A stretch of DNA of 52,737 bases from Pseudomonas sp. (GTDB taxonomy: Bacteria; Pseudomonadota; Gammaproteobacteria; Pseudomonadales; Pseudomonadaceae). The translations under genes and the position numbers were made by a program. The notes under the pieces are model-generated. The model did not search any database. It saw only the letters and a list, made by a program, of their open reading frames with translations, and had not been told where the DNA came from. Below, piece by piece: positions 33,932 through 42,541 of this stretch (positions are counted from its first letter, which is position 1; each line of letters starts with the position of its first letter). The stretch is from assembly GCF_030147005.1 (NCBI RefSeq), contig NZ_JASLAW010000032.1, forward strand, positions 1 through 52,737, given 5' to 3'.

Positions 33932-33957
33932 ATGGGCGCTGCAGAAGCCGGAGGGTA

Positions 33958-34278
33958 TCAGCCGCAATTGACCCGCGTGATCACCAGATTATCGTCGGCG
34001 TTGAGGTTCAAGCGGTCGGAGCGATACTCCAGTGTGATCATATCGTTGGGCTTGAGGATGCGCGCGTTCTGCGCACCGGCACGCGTACGCGCCTGCTCCA
34101 GCAGTTGAGGCGAGCCCTTCTGGCCGATCGCAAACTCGGCGGCCTTCGACTCACAGCGGCTATGACCGGCATCGGTCACGGTGGCGTCTTTGCCTGGCTC
34201 AGAGGCACTCGGGGTGCTGCAACCTGCCAACGCGAGCGCTGCCAACAAAGTACCGAATGATGCGAGCTTCCAAGGCAT
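33958..34278 (-). CDS. I78-family peptidase-inhibitor lipoprotein
   Basis: A 106-residue lipoprotein: signal MPWKLASFGTLLAALALAGC with lipobox ALAGC. The C-terminal half resembles the inhibitor I78 family (ARTRAGAQNARILKPNDMIT then LEYRSDRLNLNADDN), a small fold that blocks serine proteases. The Asp at +2 is absent (Cys-Ser), so outer-membrane sorting is likely. AGGAGG precedes the ATG. It converges with the cold-shock gene. Confidence 0.8.
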   Translation of the reverse strand: MPWKLASFGTLLAALALAGCSTPSASEPGKDATVTDAGHSRCESKAAEFAIGQKGSPQLLEQARTRAGAQNARILKPNDMITLEYRSDRLNLNADDNLVITRVNCG

Positions 34279-34422
34279 GAAGCCTCCTATGATAAAAAAT
34301 GATCAGAGATCGTGCGACAGCTATTAAGCCGATTGGTTTCAAGACGTTAACGCTTCACGCGCAAGTCTGCCTGAGTCACGCCCGGCAAGCGTCCAGTCAA
34401 TCGTGACCAGATATGAACGTGC

Positions 34423-34728
34423 TCAGTAGATATCGATGTAGTCAGACGATGGCTTTGGCCAATTTTGCTTGAGCGCGTTGAAAATCTGCACAACCCAGAC
34501 TTCGTCGCTCGCGGCCACGTTACCCACATAACCGGAACCCTTGGACCAGGTCTCCAGGCGAAACAGCAAGCCACCTATATCAGCGCCACCTACTACGCCC
34601 GAAGAAATGTAGGCAATGCCGGTCTTGCTGACCCGCAGCTGGTTATGCTCATCATCATTGGCGCTGGCAATCAATTGCCGCACAGCTGCCAGCGTAAGAT
34701 TCTCCGGGTTATTCAAATCGATCTGCAC
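34423..34728 (-). CDS. Conserved hypothetical protein
   Basis: A 101-residue acidic cytoplasmic protein (MQIDLNNPENLTLAAVRQLI ... NALKQNWPKPSSDYIDIY). It reads as a family common in Pseudomonas, but I know of no function. The start is the GTG at 34728 (GGGAA about 8 nt upstream); the frame can be extended to a TTG at 34746 that has no ribosome site. No membrane segment or signal peptide. Confidence 0.7.
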   Translation of the reverse strand: MQIDLNNPENLTLAAVRQLIASANDDEHNQLRVSKTGIAYISSGVVGGADIGGLLFRLETWSKGSGYVGNVAASDEVWVVQIFNALKQNWPKPSSDYIDIY

Positions 34729-34882
34729 GCGGTGTTTCCCAGCCAAAAAACAGGGAGACAGTGTCGCACACCCCCTTCTTCATGCCTAAGTAGCAGTGCC
34801 AATCCCTGCGCAAAATGGTTAACTGCGCCCGCTGCAGCCGCACGTCAGCGCATTGCTCAATATCTACAGCCGCGAGATTCCC

Positions 34883-35089
34883 ATGACCACCGTAACGCTC
34901 CAAGCCGATATCAAAGCCAAATGGCCCCAAGGGCAAAGCTCTTACAGCCCTGGAAGTCCGGAGGAATTGGCGATCATTGGTATCGATCTGCTGGTCAAGG
35001 AGCTCGGCACCAAGGGCGCGCAAGCATTCATCGGCCAGGTATTCGAGAAATACCCGGCCGACCACATGGGCATACAAGAGCGCGAATAA
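34883..35089 (+). CDS. Hypothetical 68-residue protein
   Basis: A short soluble protein (MTTVTLQADIKAKWPQGQSS ... GQVFEKYPADHMGIQERE). The start at 34883 has only a weak GAG site. Codon use looks like that of neighbours. I recognise no family. It converges with the nucleoside hydrolase gene. Confidence 0.6.
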   Translation: MTTVTLQADIKAKWPQGQSSYSPGSPEELAIIGIDLLVKELGTKGAQAFIGQVFEKYPADHMGIQERE

Positions 35090-35092
35090 GGA

Positions 35093-35114
35093 CCGGCCGG
35101 CGAACGCCGACCGG
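35093..35114. terminator. GC-rich hairpin between convergent genes
   Basis: CCGGCCGGCG and CGCCGACCGG pair with one mismatch around a GAAC-type tight loop. It sits between the stops of the 68-residue gene and the nucleoside hydrolase. No T tract follows on either strand, so it is at best a weak terminator. Confidence 0.35.
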
Positions 35115-35122
35115 CAAGTGAC

Positions 35123-36151
35123 TTACTTCAAGCGCGCCAGGCGTTCGGTCAGCAGATCGAAGAAGCCCTGGGCGTCGCCGTTCTCAACCCAGAACGCATT
35201 CTTGTCCTGCTTGAGGCCATCGTACCAATCGACGATGGTCTGGCCGAAGGTCGGACCTTCCCGGCTGTCGACGACGACGTTGACCTGTCGCCCGCTGAAC
35301 AGCGACGGCTTGAGCAGGTAGGCGACCACCGTGGCGTCATGTACCGGGCCGCCAGGAATGCCGTAGTGTTCCATATCCCCCTTGACGTATTCGTTGAGGA
35401 TATTGCTGACGACCTTGCTTGCGTTGTTGTTCAGGTCCGCGATTTTCTTCAGACGCGCTTCGCTGGTCAGCACCTTGTGGGTTACGTCCAACGGCAGGTA
35501 GGTCAGCTTCACGCCGCTTTTAAGCACAATCTCAGCGGCCACCGGGTCGGCGAAAAGATTGAATTCGGCGACCGGCGTGATATTGCCACCGTTGAAGTGC
35601 GCACCGCCCATCACCACCACTTCCTTGATGCCTTGGGTGATTTCCGGCGCTTGAGTTAACGCCAGGGCCAGGTTGGTCTGCGGGCCGAGCATGGCGATAG
35701 TGATGCTGTGGGGCTTGGCGGCTGTCAGGGTCTTGACCAGGTAATCCACGGCGTTGCCGTCAGCCAGGCCTTGTTTGGGCTCATGCACGGTGACGCCGGA
35801 AATACCTTCCTTGCCATGGATATTCTCGGCATAGATCGGCTTGCGCAGCAACGGCGCCGGAGCCCCCGCGTAAACCGGGATTTCCTCGCGCCCTGCCCAC
35901 TCGCGCGCCAAGCGCGCATTGCGGGAGGTTTTGTCCAGACGCACGTTGCCGGCCACGGTCGTCAGCGCGCGGATGCTTAACTCTTCCGGCGAAGCCATGG
36001 CGAACAGCAGGGCAACCACGTCATCTGCGCCCGGGTCGGTATCGATGATCAGATCGATTTTTTCCGCCGCCTGGGTGCTTGCAGCTGTGAAAGCGGACAA
36101 AAGCAGAACACTCCGGAACAGGTTTTTCAGGGATGGAAGACCACGTTGCAT
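35123..36151 (-). CDS. Exported inosine-uridine-type nucleoside hydrolase
   Basis: A 342-residue nucleoside hydrolase that splits a nucleoside into base and ribose. A Sec signal peptide is clear (about 1-29; SVLLLSAFTAASTQAAEK). The calcium-binding signature DTDPGADD is at 37-44, with MLGPQTNLALAL and VVVMGGAHFNGGNITPVAEF further on. AAGGAG precedes the ATG at 36151. It is the last gene after rbsD in the ribose operon. A secreted enzyme in this place suggests nucleosides are cleaved in the periplasm and the ribose captured by RbsB (inference). Substrate preference is not readable. Confidence 0.9.
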   Translation of the reverse strand: MQRGLPSLKNLFRSVLLLSAFTAASTQAAEKIDLIIDTDPGADDVVALLFAMASPEELSIRALTTVAGNVRLDKTSRNARLAREWAGREEIPVYAGAPAPLLRKPIYAENIHGKEGISGVTVHEPKQGLADGNAVDYLVKTLTAAKPHSITIAMLGPQTNLALALTQAPEITQGIKEVVVMGGAHFNGGNITPVAEFNLFADPVAAEIVLKSGVKLTYLPLDVTHKVLTSEARLKKIADLNNNASKVVSNILNEYVKGDMEHYGIPGGPVHDATVVAYLLKPSLFSGRQVNVVVDSREGPTFGQTIVDWYDGLKQDKNAFWVENGDAQGFFDLLTERLARLK

Positions 36152-36177
36152 AAAACACTCCTTGTCGTAGGGGGACT

Positions 36178-36582
36178 CTAGAAGGTTACGCCGGATACCA
36201 GCGCGATATTGCAGTAAGGCTGACATTCACCGGTGCGCACCACGGCACGCGCCTTTCCACTCAGCTGCTTGAACGCTTCATGGCTGAGCAGGCGACGCTC
36301 ACCAAGCGCAGCCTGCTCGGTAAGCGCATTGAGCTCAGTCAGCGCCGGCGGCTGCTTGTGCAGAATTTCCTGTGCCAGCACGTGGCTTTCTACCTGCATT
36401 TCGCTGAGCACAACGCGCAGGGTGCTGATGAAATCCGGGATGCCCTGGGTCAGCGCCAGGTCGATCAGTTCGACGCCGGGCGGTACCGGCAGGCCCGCAT
36501 CACCAATGACCAGAATGTCGCCGTGCCCCAGTGACGCGATCACGCGGGACAGGGCGATATTGAGCAGAGGGGTCTTTTTCAT
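36178..36582 (-). CDS. rbsD: D-ribose pyranase
   Basis: A 134-residue cytoplasmic enzyme that interconverts beta-pyranose and furanose forms of ribose so that ribokinase can use it. The family motifs are MKKTPLLNIALSRVIASLGH (catalytic His), GDAGLPVPPGVELIDLALTQ and the C-terminal GECQPYCNIALVSGVTF. It overlaps rbsK by ATGA. Confidence 0.95.
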   Translation of the reverse strand: MKKTPLLNIALSRVIASLGHGDILVIGDAGLPVPPGVELIDLALTQGIPDFISTLRVVLSEMQVESHVLAQEILHKQPPALTELNALTEQAALGERRLLSHEAFKQLSGKARAVVRTGECQPYCNIALVSGVTF

Positions 36583-37496
36583 GAGGGCACAAAACCTTGT
36601 ACGTCGTGCAGCGTAGGAATGGAAGGTTGGGCGCCGGAGCGGGTCACCGACAACGCCGCCGCGACCTGGCCAAAACGGATGGCCTCGGCTTCGCTCTTGC
36701 CTGCAGCCAATGCTGCGGCAAAGCCGCCCACAAAGGTATCGCCGGCAGCGGTGGTGTCCACCGCTCTGACTTTGGGCGCGACCAAGTGTTCGAAGCTGTT
36801 GCCATCCGCGAACAGTGCGCCCTGGGCACCCAGGGTGATGATGACTTTACCGGCGCCAGCCTCGATCAGCGCCGTGGCGGCGAGCCTGGCGCTGTCGAGC
36901 GAGTCGACCACCACGCCACTCAAGGCACTGGCTTCACTTTCGTTGGGTATCAGGTAGTCGATCGAGGCGTACCACTCGGCCGGCAAAGGTCCACTGGCCG
37001 GCGCAGGGTTGAGGATCACCGTCTTGCCCAGCTCGCGGCCGCGCTTGAGCGTATGCCCGACGGTGTCCATCGGCACTTCAAGCTGGCAAATGACCAGGTC
37101 GGCGGCCTGCAACACAGCATCGCAGGCCGTCAACGACTCGGGCGTCAACTGGCCGTTACTGCCCGCCACAATCACAATCGCGTTCTGGCTGCTGTCATCC
37201 ACCACGATCAGCGCGACACCACTGGAGCCGTCCACGGTGCTGACGGCATGACAATCGATACCTTCGACCAATAGCGCATCGCGCAATTGGCCGCCGTAGG
37301 CATCGGTGCCGACGCAACCGATCATTGCCACATCCGCCCCCAGGCGCGCCAAGGCTACGGCCTGATTGGCGCCCTTGCCACCGGGAACGGTGGAGAACGT
37401 CTGGCCGATAAGTGTTTCACCGGCACGCGGCAAGCGACTGGCCCGGGTGACCAGGTCCATGTTCAAGCTGCCTACTACCACTACTTTTGCTGGCAT
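36579..37496 (-). CDS. rbsK: Ribokinase
   Basis: A 305-residue PfkB-family kinase that phosphorylates ribose at O5. It has the N-terminal GSLNMDLVTRASRLPRAGET, the substrate loop PGGKGANQAVALARLG, and the PfkB signature with catalytic Asp in DTTAAGDTFVGGFAAAL. It lies 23 bp after rbsR and overlaps rbsD. Confidence 0.96.
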   Translation of the reverse strand: MPAKVVVVGSLNMDLVTRASRLPRAGETLIGQTFSTVPGGKGANQAVALARLGADVAMIGCVGTDAYGGQLRDALLVEGIDCHAVSTVDGSSGVALIVVDDSSQNAIVIVAGSNGQLTPESLTACDAVLQAADLVICQLEVPMDTVGHTLKRGRELGKTVILNPAPASGPLPAEWYASIDYLIPNESEASALSGVVVDSLDSARLAATALIEAGAGKVIITLGAQGALFADGNSFEHLVAPKVRAVDTTAAGDTFVGGFAAALAAGKSEAEAIRFGQVAAALSVTRSGAQPSIPTLHDVQGFVPS

Positions 37497-37519
37497 ACAT
37501 CAGTACTCATCAATTCGGT

Positions 37520-38542
37520 TCAGCGGTATTGGGCGAATACACCCGCCAACAACGCCGTCGACTCACGCAAGACAATACTCGGCGTCACGATGCGTTGATC
37601 GATCGGCAGTTGGGGTGTCGCTATACGTCGCAATAATAATTCGGCCGCTGTCTCGCCCAGTTGCACGATCGACTGCCCGACCGTGGTCAACGCCGGATAG
37701 ACGTAGCGGCCCATTTGAATGTCATCGAAACCAATCACCGACAGTTCGCCCGGCACGCGGATATTGCGCTCTGCCGCGGCGCGCAGCACGCCAAAACCGA
37801 TCATGTCGTTGCAGGCAAAAATCGCACTGGGCGGTTGTTGCGCAAGCAATTGCACGGCTGCGGCATAACCGCCGGTACTGGTGAAATCACTTTCCCGAAT
37901 GCGCTCAGCCGCTATTTCCACGCCGGCTTCGCGCAGCGCACGTCGATACCCTGCCAGACGCATCTGAGCCACGCGAGTATGGGCGGGGCCGGCGATACAG
38001 GCGATGTCGCGATGGCCCAATTCAAGCAAGTGCCGGGTCGCCAGATAAGCGCCCTCTTCATGATCGATGCGCACAAGGTCGACATCAATCCCGTCCAGTG
38101 CCCGGTCGACAATCACCATCGGCGTGCGCACTGCGCTCAAGCCAGCGGCGAGGCCACTGTCATCGCCGCCCACCGAGGTCACGATCAAGCCGTCGACGCG
38201 CTTCTCCAGCAGCACGCGCAAATAGCTGCGCTGCTTTTCCGCGTTATCGTCGGAGTTGCAGAGGATCACGCAGTAGCCATTGCGCTCGCAGTAATCCTCA
38301 ATGCCCCGGGCCAATTCCGCGAAATACGGGTTGAGACTGTTGGGCACCAGCAGCCCGATCGTCGCCGTGGTCTTGGCCTTGAGGGAGCGCGCTACCGCAC
38401 TCGGCACATAGTCCAACTGCTTGATCGCCGCCTCGACCTTGATGCGCACCGGCTCGCTGACCGGGCGCGTCTTGTTCACCACATGGGACACCGTGGTATA
38501 GGAAATACCTGCCAGCGCTGCCACATCCTTGATCGTAGCCAT
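37520..38542 (-). CDS. rbsR: LacI-family ribose operon repressor
   Basis: A 340-residue repressor: N-terminal LacI helix-turn-helix (MATIKDVAALAGISYTTVSH), hinge helix (PSAVARSLKAKTTATIG) and a ribose-binding-protein-like effector domain. It is located inside the operon it should control (between rbsC and rbsK), and the likely operator is the CGCAAACGTTTGCG palindrome at 42147-42160. Ribose would release it. Confidence 0.93.
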   Translation of the reverse strand: MATIKDVAALAGISYTTVSHVVNKTRPVSEPVRIKVEAAIKQLDYVPSAVARSLKAKTTATIGLLVPNSLNPYFAELARGIEDYCERNGYCVILCNSDDNAEKQRSYLRVLLEKRVDGLIVTSVGGDDSGLAAGLSAVRTPMVIVDRALDGIDVDLVRIDHEEGAYLATRHLLELGHRDIACIAGPAHTRVAQMRLAGYRRALREAGVEIAAERIRESDFTSTGGYAAAVQLLAQQPPSAIFACNDMIGFGVLRAAAERNIRVPGELSVIGFDDIQMGRYVYPALTTVGQSIVQLGETAAELLLRRIATPQLPIDQRIVTPSIVLRESTALLAGVFAQYR

Positions 38543-38545
38543 GGA

Positions 38546-39523
38546 TCAGCCCCGCCGACTGGCGCGCTGGCTGCGGTAAGTATCGAGGACGACGGCGATC
38601 ACAATCACTGCACCCGTAATGATGCGTTTCGTAGGCTCTGTCGCGCCAATCTGCGCCAAGCCTGCCGCCAATACCGAAATAATCAGCACACCAAAGAACG
38701 TGCTGATGACCGAACCGCGCCCGCCCATGAGGCTCGTGCCACCAATCACCACAGCGGCGATTACCTGCAGCTCCAGGCCTGAACCGGCGTTCGGATCGGC
38801 CGCTTCCAGGCGCGAGATCTGGAACAGCGCGGCCACACCGGCCAGCAGGCCCATCAGGCTGAACACCAGGATCTTGTACGGCTTAGGGTTGATGCCCGCC
38901 AGGCGCACCGCTTCTTCGTTGGTTCCGATACCGATCAGGTAGCGACCAAACACCGTGCGGGTCAGCACCAACTGGGCGGCGATGATCACCAGCAACGCAA
39001 TGATGAACGACGGCGAGATCCCGAACGCAATCGGGTTGGACAGCCAGGCGAAGGAGTCACCGATATAAGCGGTGCGCGAGCCGGTCATCTGGTAGGCCAC
39101 ACCCCGGGCCATCTCCAGCACGCCGAGGGACACAATAAAGGAAGGGATCCGCCAGGCCACGGTGATCGAACCGGTGAGAGTGCCGGCCAATGCAGCGCAG
39201 CCCATGCCCAGCAAGGCGGCCGGCAATACGCTCCAGCCCCAGCTCAGAATCGCCACGCTGACCGCCGACGCCGCCAGCGCCAGTACCGAACCTACCGACA
39301 GGTCGATGCCACCGATGATCAGGATGAAGGTCATGCCCACCGCCAATACCATCAGGTCCGGAATCTGATTGGCCAGGGTGCTGAAAGTGTCATAGGACAG
39401 GAAGTGATCGCTGAGTACCGAGAACAGCGCAATCATCGCCAGCAAGGCACCTGCCAACCCCAGGTAGGTACCCAGGCCGTAGAAGTTGCCGCCAGTTTTA
39501 CCTGGGGAAGTGGTTGTTTTCAT
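38546..39523 (-). CDS. rbsC: Ribose ABC transporter permease
   Basis: A 325-residue membrane protein with eight to ten helices. Family landmarks are ILIIGGIDLSVGSVLALAAS, the GTLTGSITVAWRIPSFIVSL loop and the FAVIGGTSLMGGRG-like VVIGGTSLMGGRGSVISTFF coupling loop. It forms the channel of the RbsABC importer. Its ATG overlaps the rbsA stop by ATGA, and it ends 3 bp before rbsR. Confidence 0.95.
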   Translation of the reverse strand: MKTTTSPGKTGGNFYGLGTYLGLAGALLAMIALFSVLSDHFLSYDTFSTLANQIPDLMVLAVGMTFILIIGGIDLSVGSVLALAASAVSVAILSWGWSVLPAALLGMGCAALAGTLTGSITVAWRIPSFIVSLGVLEMARGVAYQMTGSRTAYIGDSFAWLSNPIAFGISPSFIIALLVIIAAQLVLTRTVFGRYLIGIGTNEEAVRLAGINPKPYKILVFSLMGLLAGVAALFQISRLEAADPNAGSGLELQVIAAVVIGGTSLMGGRGSVISTFFGVLIISVLAAGLAQIGATEPTKRIITGAVIVIAVVLDTYRSQRASRRG

Positions 39524-41073
39524 GGGGTATTCCTAGGCGCTGCGTCGTTGAGCAGCGCATCACGTTTCTGATAACCGGCAAAGGCGGCGGCGAGCAATTC
39601 GTCCTGGGTCCAGCTGTCACGCTCGAAGGTCTGGATCAGGCGGCCAGCGGACAACACGCCGATGCGGTCGCAGATAAGCATCAACTCGCGCAGATCACTG
39701 GAGACCACGACCAGCGCTTTGCCCTGGCGCGTCAACTCGCCGAGCAAGGCATAAATGTCGAACTTGGCACCAACGTCGATGCCTCGGGTGGGCTCATCAA
39801 ACAGCATCACCGCACAATCGCGCTCCAGCCAGCGGCCAATCACCACCTTCTGCTGGTTACCGCCCGACAGCTCAGACACCAACTGCGCCGGGCTGGAACT
39901 GCGGATACGCATGGCGTCGATCTGGCGCTTGGCCAGGGCGGTCTCATCGCGGCTGTTAACCAGCCCGCCAGCAGAGATTTCCGGCATGTTGCCCAAGGCA
40001 ATGTTGGCGCTGATGGACTGGGTCAGCAGCAAGCCTTCGCCCTTACGGTCTTCGGTAATCAGGGCAATACCATGACCGACCGCGTCGACCGGGGAGCGAA
40101 TACTCACCACAGTGGCCTGCGGCCCCAGCGCCACCGTGCCGCTGTCGGCCAGGTCGGCGCCGAAAATCAGGCGCAGCAACTCTGTACGACCGGCGCCAAT
40201 CAGGCCGGAAATGCCGTAAATTTCGCCAGCGCGCACTTGGAAAGACACGTCACGGACCTTGTCCGAGCGCGTCAGGCCTTTCACCGTCAGGGCCGGTTCG
40301 CCGATGGTGCGCGGGCCCAGGTCGATATGCTCGCCCAACTCTCGCCCCACCATCAGGGTGACCAGTTGTTCGCTGTTGTAATTGGCCATCGGCTCTACAC
40401 AGACCAGCTTGCCGTCGCGCAATACCGCAATGCGCTGGGCCACACGGGCCAACTCTTCCAGCCGGTGCGAAATATAGATAATTGCCACGCCTCGGGCCTG
40501 CAGGCGGGTGATTTGTTCGAACAGCATCTCGACTTCACGGGCAGTGAGCATCGCCGTAGGTTCGTCGAGAATCAGTACGTGGCAATCGCCGATCAGGTTG
40601 CGGGCGATCTCGACCATTTGTTGATGGCCAATGCCAAGGCTGCCCACCAGCGTATCCGGATCGATGGCGTCCAGGCCAACCTGGGCCATGGCTTCGGTCG
40701 CGGCTTTCCGCAGTTGTTTGCGGCTGATCCAGCCACCGTGGCTGGGAAGGTTATGCAGGAACAGGTTTTCAGCAACCGTCAGCGTCGGCAGCAGGTTGAG
40801 TTCCTGCATGACCATTCGCACACCCAGCGCTTCGGCTTGGGTGCGGCTGCCGGGTTGATAATCTTGACCATTGAACTGCATGTTTCCGGTGGTCGGCGTG
40901 ACCAACCCGCCGATGATCTTCGACAAGGTACTTTTGCCTGCGCCGTTCTCACCGGTCAGCGCCAACACTTCACCACTGTTGAGGGTGAGCGTGATGTCGG
41001 ACAGAACCGGTTGGGCATAGGTCTTGCCGATACCGCTGACCGAGAGGACAGCGTTCGGGGCGGAAGATGACAT
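39520..41073 (-). CDS. rbsA: Ribose ABC transporter ATP-binding protein
   Basis: A 517-residue duplicated ABC ATPase. The first half has a full Walker A (GENGAGKSTLSKIIGG), signature and Walker B (VLILDEPTAM). The second half has a degenerate Walker A (GLIGAGRTELLRLIFG, Lys replaced by Arg), yet an intact signature (VSELSGGNQQKVVIGRWL) and Walker B (VMLFDEPTRGIDVG). Such asymmetric halves are normal for monosaccharide importers. It follows rbsB after a hairpin. Confidence 0.95.
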   Translation of the reverse strand: MSSSAPNAVLSVSGIGKTYAQPVLSDITLTLNSGEVLALTGENGAGKSTLSKIIGGLVTPTTGNMQFNGQDYQPGSRTQAEALGVRMVMQELNLLPTLTVAENLFLHNLPSHGGWISRKQLRKAATEAMAQVGLDAIDPDTLVGSLGIGHQQMVEIARNLIGDCHVLILDEPTAMLTAREVEMLFEQITRLQARGVAIIYISHRLEELARVAQRIAVLRDGKLVCVEPMANYNSEQLVTLMVGRELGEHIDLGPRTIGEPALTVKGLTRSDKVRDVSFQVRAGEIYGISGLIGAGRTELLRLIFGADLADSGTVALGPQATVVSIRSPVDAVGHGIALITEDRKGEGLLLTQSISANIALGNMPEISAGGLVNSRDETALAKRQIDAMRIRSSSPAQLVSELSGGNQQKVVIGRWLERDCAVMLFDEPTRGIDVGAKFDIYALLGELTRQGKALVVVSSDLRELMLICDRIGVLSAGRLIQTFERDSWTQDELLAAAFAGYQKRDALLNDAAPRNTP

Positions 41074-41087
41074 AGGAAAATCTCCAG

Positions 41088-41112
41088 GCGCCCGCTCAGG
41101 ACGAGCGGGCGC
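41088..41112 (-). other. Intercistronic hairpin between rbsB and rbsA
   Basis: GCGCCCGCTC and GAGCGGGCGC form a perfect 10-bp stem with loop AGGAC. No T tract follows on the minus strand. Such stems after a binding-protein gene protect its mRNA or reduce readthrough, giving more RbsB than RbsAC. Confidence 0.65.
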
Positions 41113-41130
41113 TATTGGCTACTGCCGGGA

Positions 41131-42090
41131 TTACTTCTTGAGGACGAGTTCGACCGGGGTTTCGATGACACCCTCTGTGGCATCGACCTTCTCGCCTTTG
41201 ACCAGCTTCAGCGCATTCTGGATGCCGAACACGGCCTGCTGGGCGGCAGCCTGGTCGGCGGTCGCCAGCACGCGACCGTCCTGCAGCATCGGCTTGATGG
41301 CTTCGATGTTGTCGTAGCCCACCACCAGCACTTTACCGGCCTTGCCTGCCGCGCGTACGGCGGAGACCGCGCCCAGGGCCATGTTGTCGTTACCGGCCAG
41401 CAGTGCCTTGAGGTCCGGGTATTCGCTCAGCATCGCCGATGCCACTTTCTGGCCCTGGTCGATCTCCCAGTTGCCCGATTGAGTGGAAACGATCTTCATG
41501 CCTGCGGCATCCATCGCATCCTTGAAGCCTGCGGTGCGCTGCTGGGCGTTGGTGGTGGTCGGTACGCCTTCGATGATACCAACCTTGTCGCCCGCAGCCA
41601 GTTGCTTGGCCAGGTAGTCGCCCACCAGCTTGGAGCCCTTGCGGTTGTCCGGGCCCACGAAAGGGATATCGAGCTTTTTGCTTTTCAGCACGTCCGGGTC
41701 CAGACGGTTATCGATATTGACCACCTTGATGCCGGCGTCCGAGGCTTTCTTCAGCACGGTGACCAGCGCTTTGGAGTCGGCGGGAGCAATGACGATGGCA
41801 TTGACCTTGGCCAGAATCATCTGATTGACGATATCAATCTGCGCGCTGGTGTCGGTTTCGTTCTTGATGCCGTTGGTAATCATGTCGAAGTCGGCGGCGT
41901 GGGATTTCTGGTAATCCTTGGCGCCCTCTTGCATGGTCACGAAAAATTCGTTGGCAAGGGACTTCATCACCAGGCCGACCTTGGGCTTGGCGGCGGCGTC
42001 ATCAGCGAATGCAGAAGTGAGAGGCAGGGCAGCGGATGCAGCGGCAAGCACAGCGACAGCAAGAAGACGTCCTGCAAATGGCAGCTTCAT
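41131..42090 (-). CDS. rbsB: Ribose-binding periplasmic protein
   Basis: A 319-residue substrate-binding protein with a Sec signal peptide (MKLPFAGRLLAVAVLAAASA ... ALPLTSAFADDAAAK). The sugar-binding fold reads KPKVGLVMKSLANEFFVTMQ, DNRLDPDVLKSKKLDIPFVG and GNDNMALGAVSAVRAAGK. It delivers ribose to RbsAC and is the first gene of the operon. CGGAG precedes the ATG. Confidence 0.95.
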   Translation of the reverse strand: MKLPFAGRLLAVAVLAAASAALPLTSAFADDAAAKPKVGLVMKSLANEFFVTMQEGAKDYQKSHAADFDMITNGIKNETDTSAQIDIVNQMILAKVNAIVIAPADSKALVTVLKKASDAGIKVVNIDNRLDPDVLKSKKLDIPFVGPDNRKGSKLVGDYLAKQLAAGDKVGIIEGVPTTTNAQQRTAGFKDAMDAAGMKIVSTQSGNWEIDQGQKVASAMLSEYPDLKALLAGNDNMALGAVSAVRAAGKAGKVLVVGYDNIEAIKPMLQDGRVLATADQAAAQQAVFGIQNALKLVKGEKVDATEGVIETPVELVLKK

Positions 42091-42146
42091 GGGTGTACTC
42101 CGATCTTATGATTGTTGTAAGCAACGCCTGCACCGAAGAAACATCT

Positions 42147-42160
42147 CGCAAACGTTTGCG
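42147..42160. promoter_or_regulatory. Perfect palindromic operator of the rbs operon
   Basis: CGCAAACGTTTGCG is a perfect 14-bp palindrome with the central CG typical of LacI-family sites. It lies just downstream of the -10 box of the rbs promoter and 57 bp before rbsB, where RbsR binding would block initiation. Confidence 0.8.
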
Positions 42161-42168
42161 TTGTCAGA

Positions 42169-42197
42169 ACTATGAGAACCTTGTCGAGATTTGTCAA
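42169..42197 (-). promoter_or_regulatory. Sigma-70 promoter of the rbs operon
   Basis: On the minus strand TTGACA (42192-42197) and CATAGT (42169-42174) are spaced 17 bp. The -35 is a perfect consensus. The start point would fall at about 42161, overlapping the operator palindrome. Confidence 0.75.
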
Positions 42198-42307
42198 CGC
42201 CAGTCACTCACCTTTCATCCTGAACGTGCCGTTCACCCTACCGGTATTTAAAATGACAGGAACGACGACCATTTCACGCGTCACCCCACGCAAATCCCAC
42301 CATGGCT

Positions 42308-42321
42308 TTCGGACAACCGAA
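42308..42321 (+). promoter_or_regulatory. AauR-type box 1 upstream of ansB
   Basis: TTCGG-ACAA-CCGAA matches exactly the TTCGG-N4-CCGAA motif reported for AauR, the sigma-54 activator for acidic amino acids in Pseudomonas. It lies 117 bp before the sigma-54 -24 element of ansB, a normal activator distance. Confidence 0.7.
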
Positions 42322-42338
42322 CACTAACGGCTCGCACG

Positions 42339-42352
42339 TTCGGAAAGCCGGA
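42339..42352 (+). promoter_or_regulatory. AauR-type box 2 upstream of ansB
   Basis: TTCGG-AAAG-CCGGA is one base off the TTCGG-N4-CCGAA motif and is 31 bp centre-to-centre from box 1, close to three helical turns. Both would lie on the same DNA face. Confidence 0.6.
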
Positions 42353-42438
42353 CGCCGAGGTGTCGGATTCGCCTGAAAATTCAATTTAAGTTGTTTCAAA
42401 TCAATAGGTTATTTTATCAACCCTTCCATCATTGGCTT

Positions 42439-42452
42439 GGTACAAATCCTGC
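42439..42452 (+). promoter_or_regulatory. Sigma-54 promoter of ansB
   Basis: TTGGTAC-N5-CTGCT: GG at 42439-42440 and GC at 42451-42452 are exactly 10 bp apart, the invariant -24/-12 spacing. Flanking bases match the TGGCAC-N5-TTGC consensus fairly well. Two AauR-type boxes lie upstream. Confidence 0.65.
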
Positions 42453-42541
42453 TATCTCTCAGCACCTCGAGGCGTTCAGAGTCGCCCGGGTGTTCTGGAT
42501 GAACCTGCTACCGCACTCATCAAAAAACAGAGAGAAAAATA

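Noticed and set aside
39514..41070. 518-codon plus-strand frame opposite rbsA
   Set aside because: It mirrors rbsA almost exactly; composition is that of a reverse frame.
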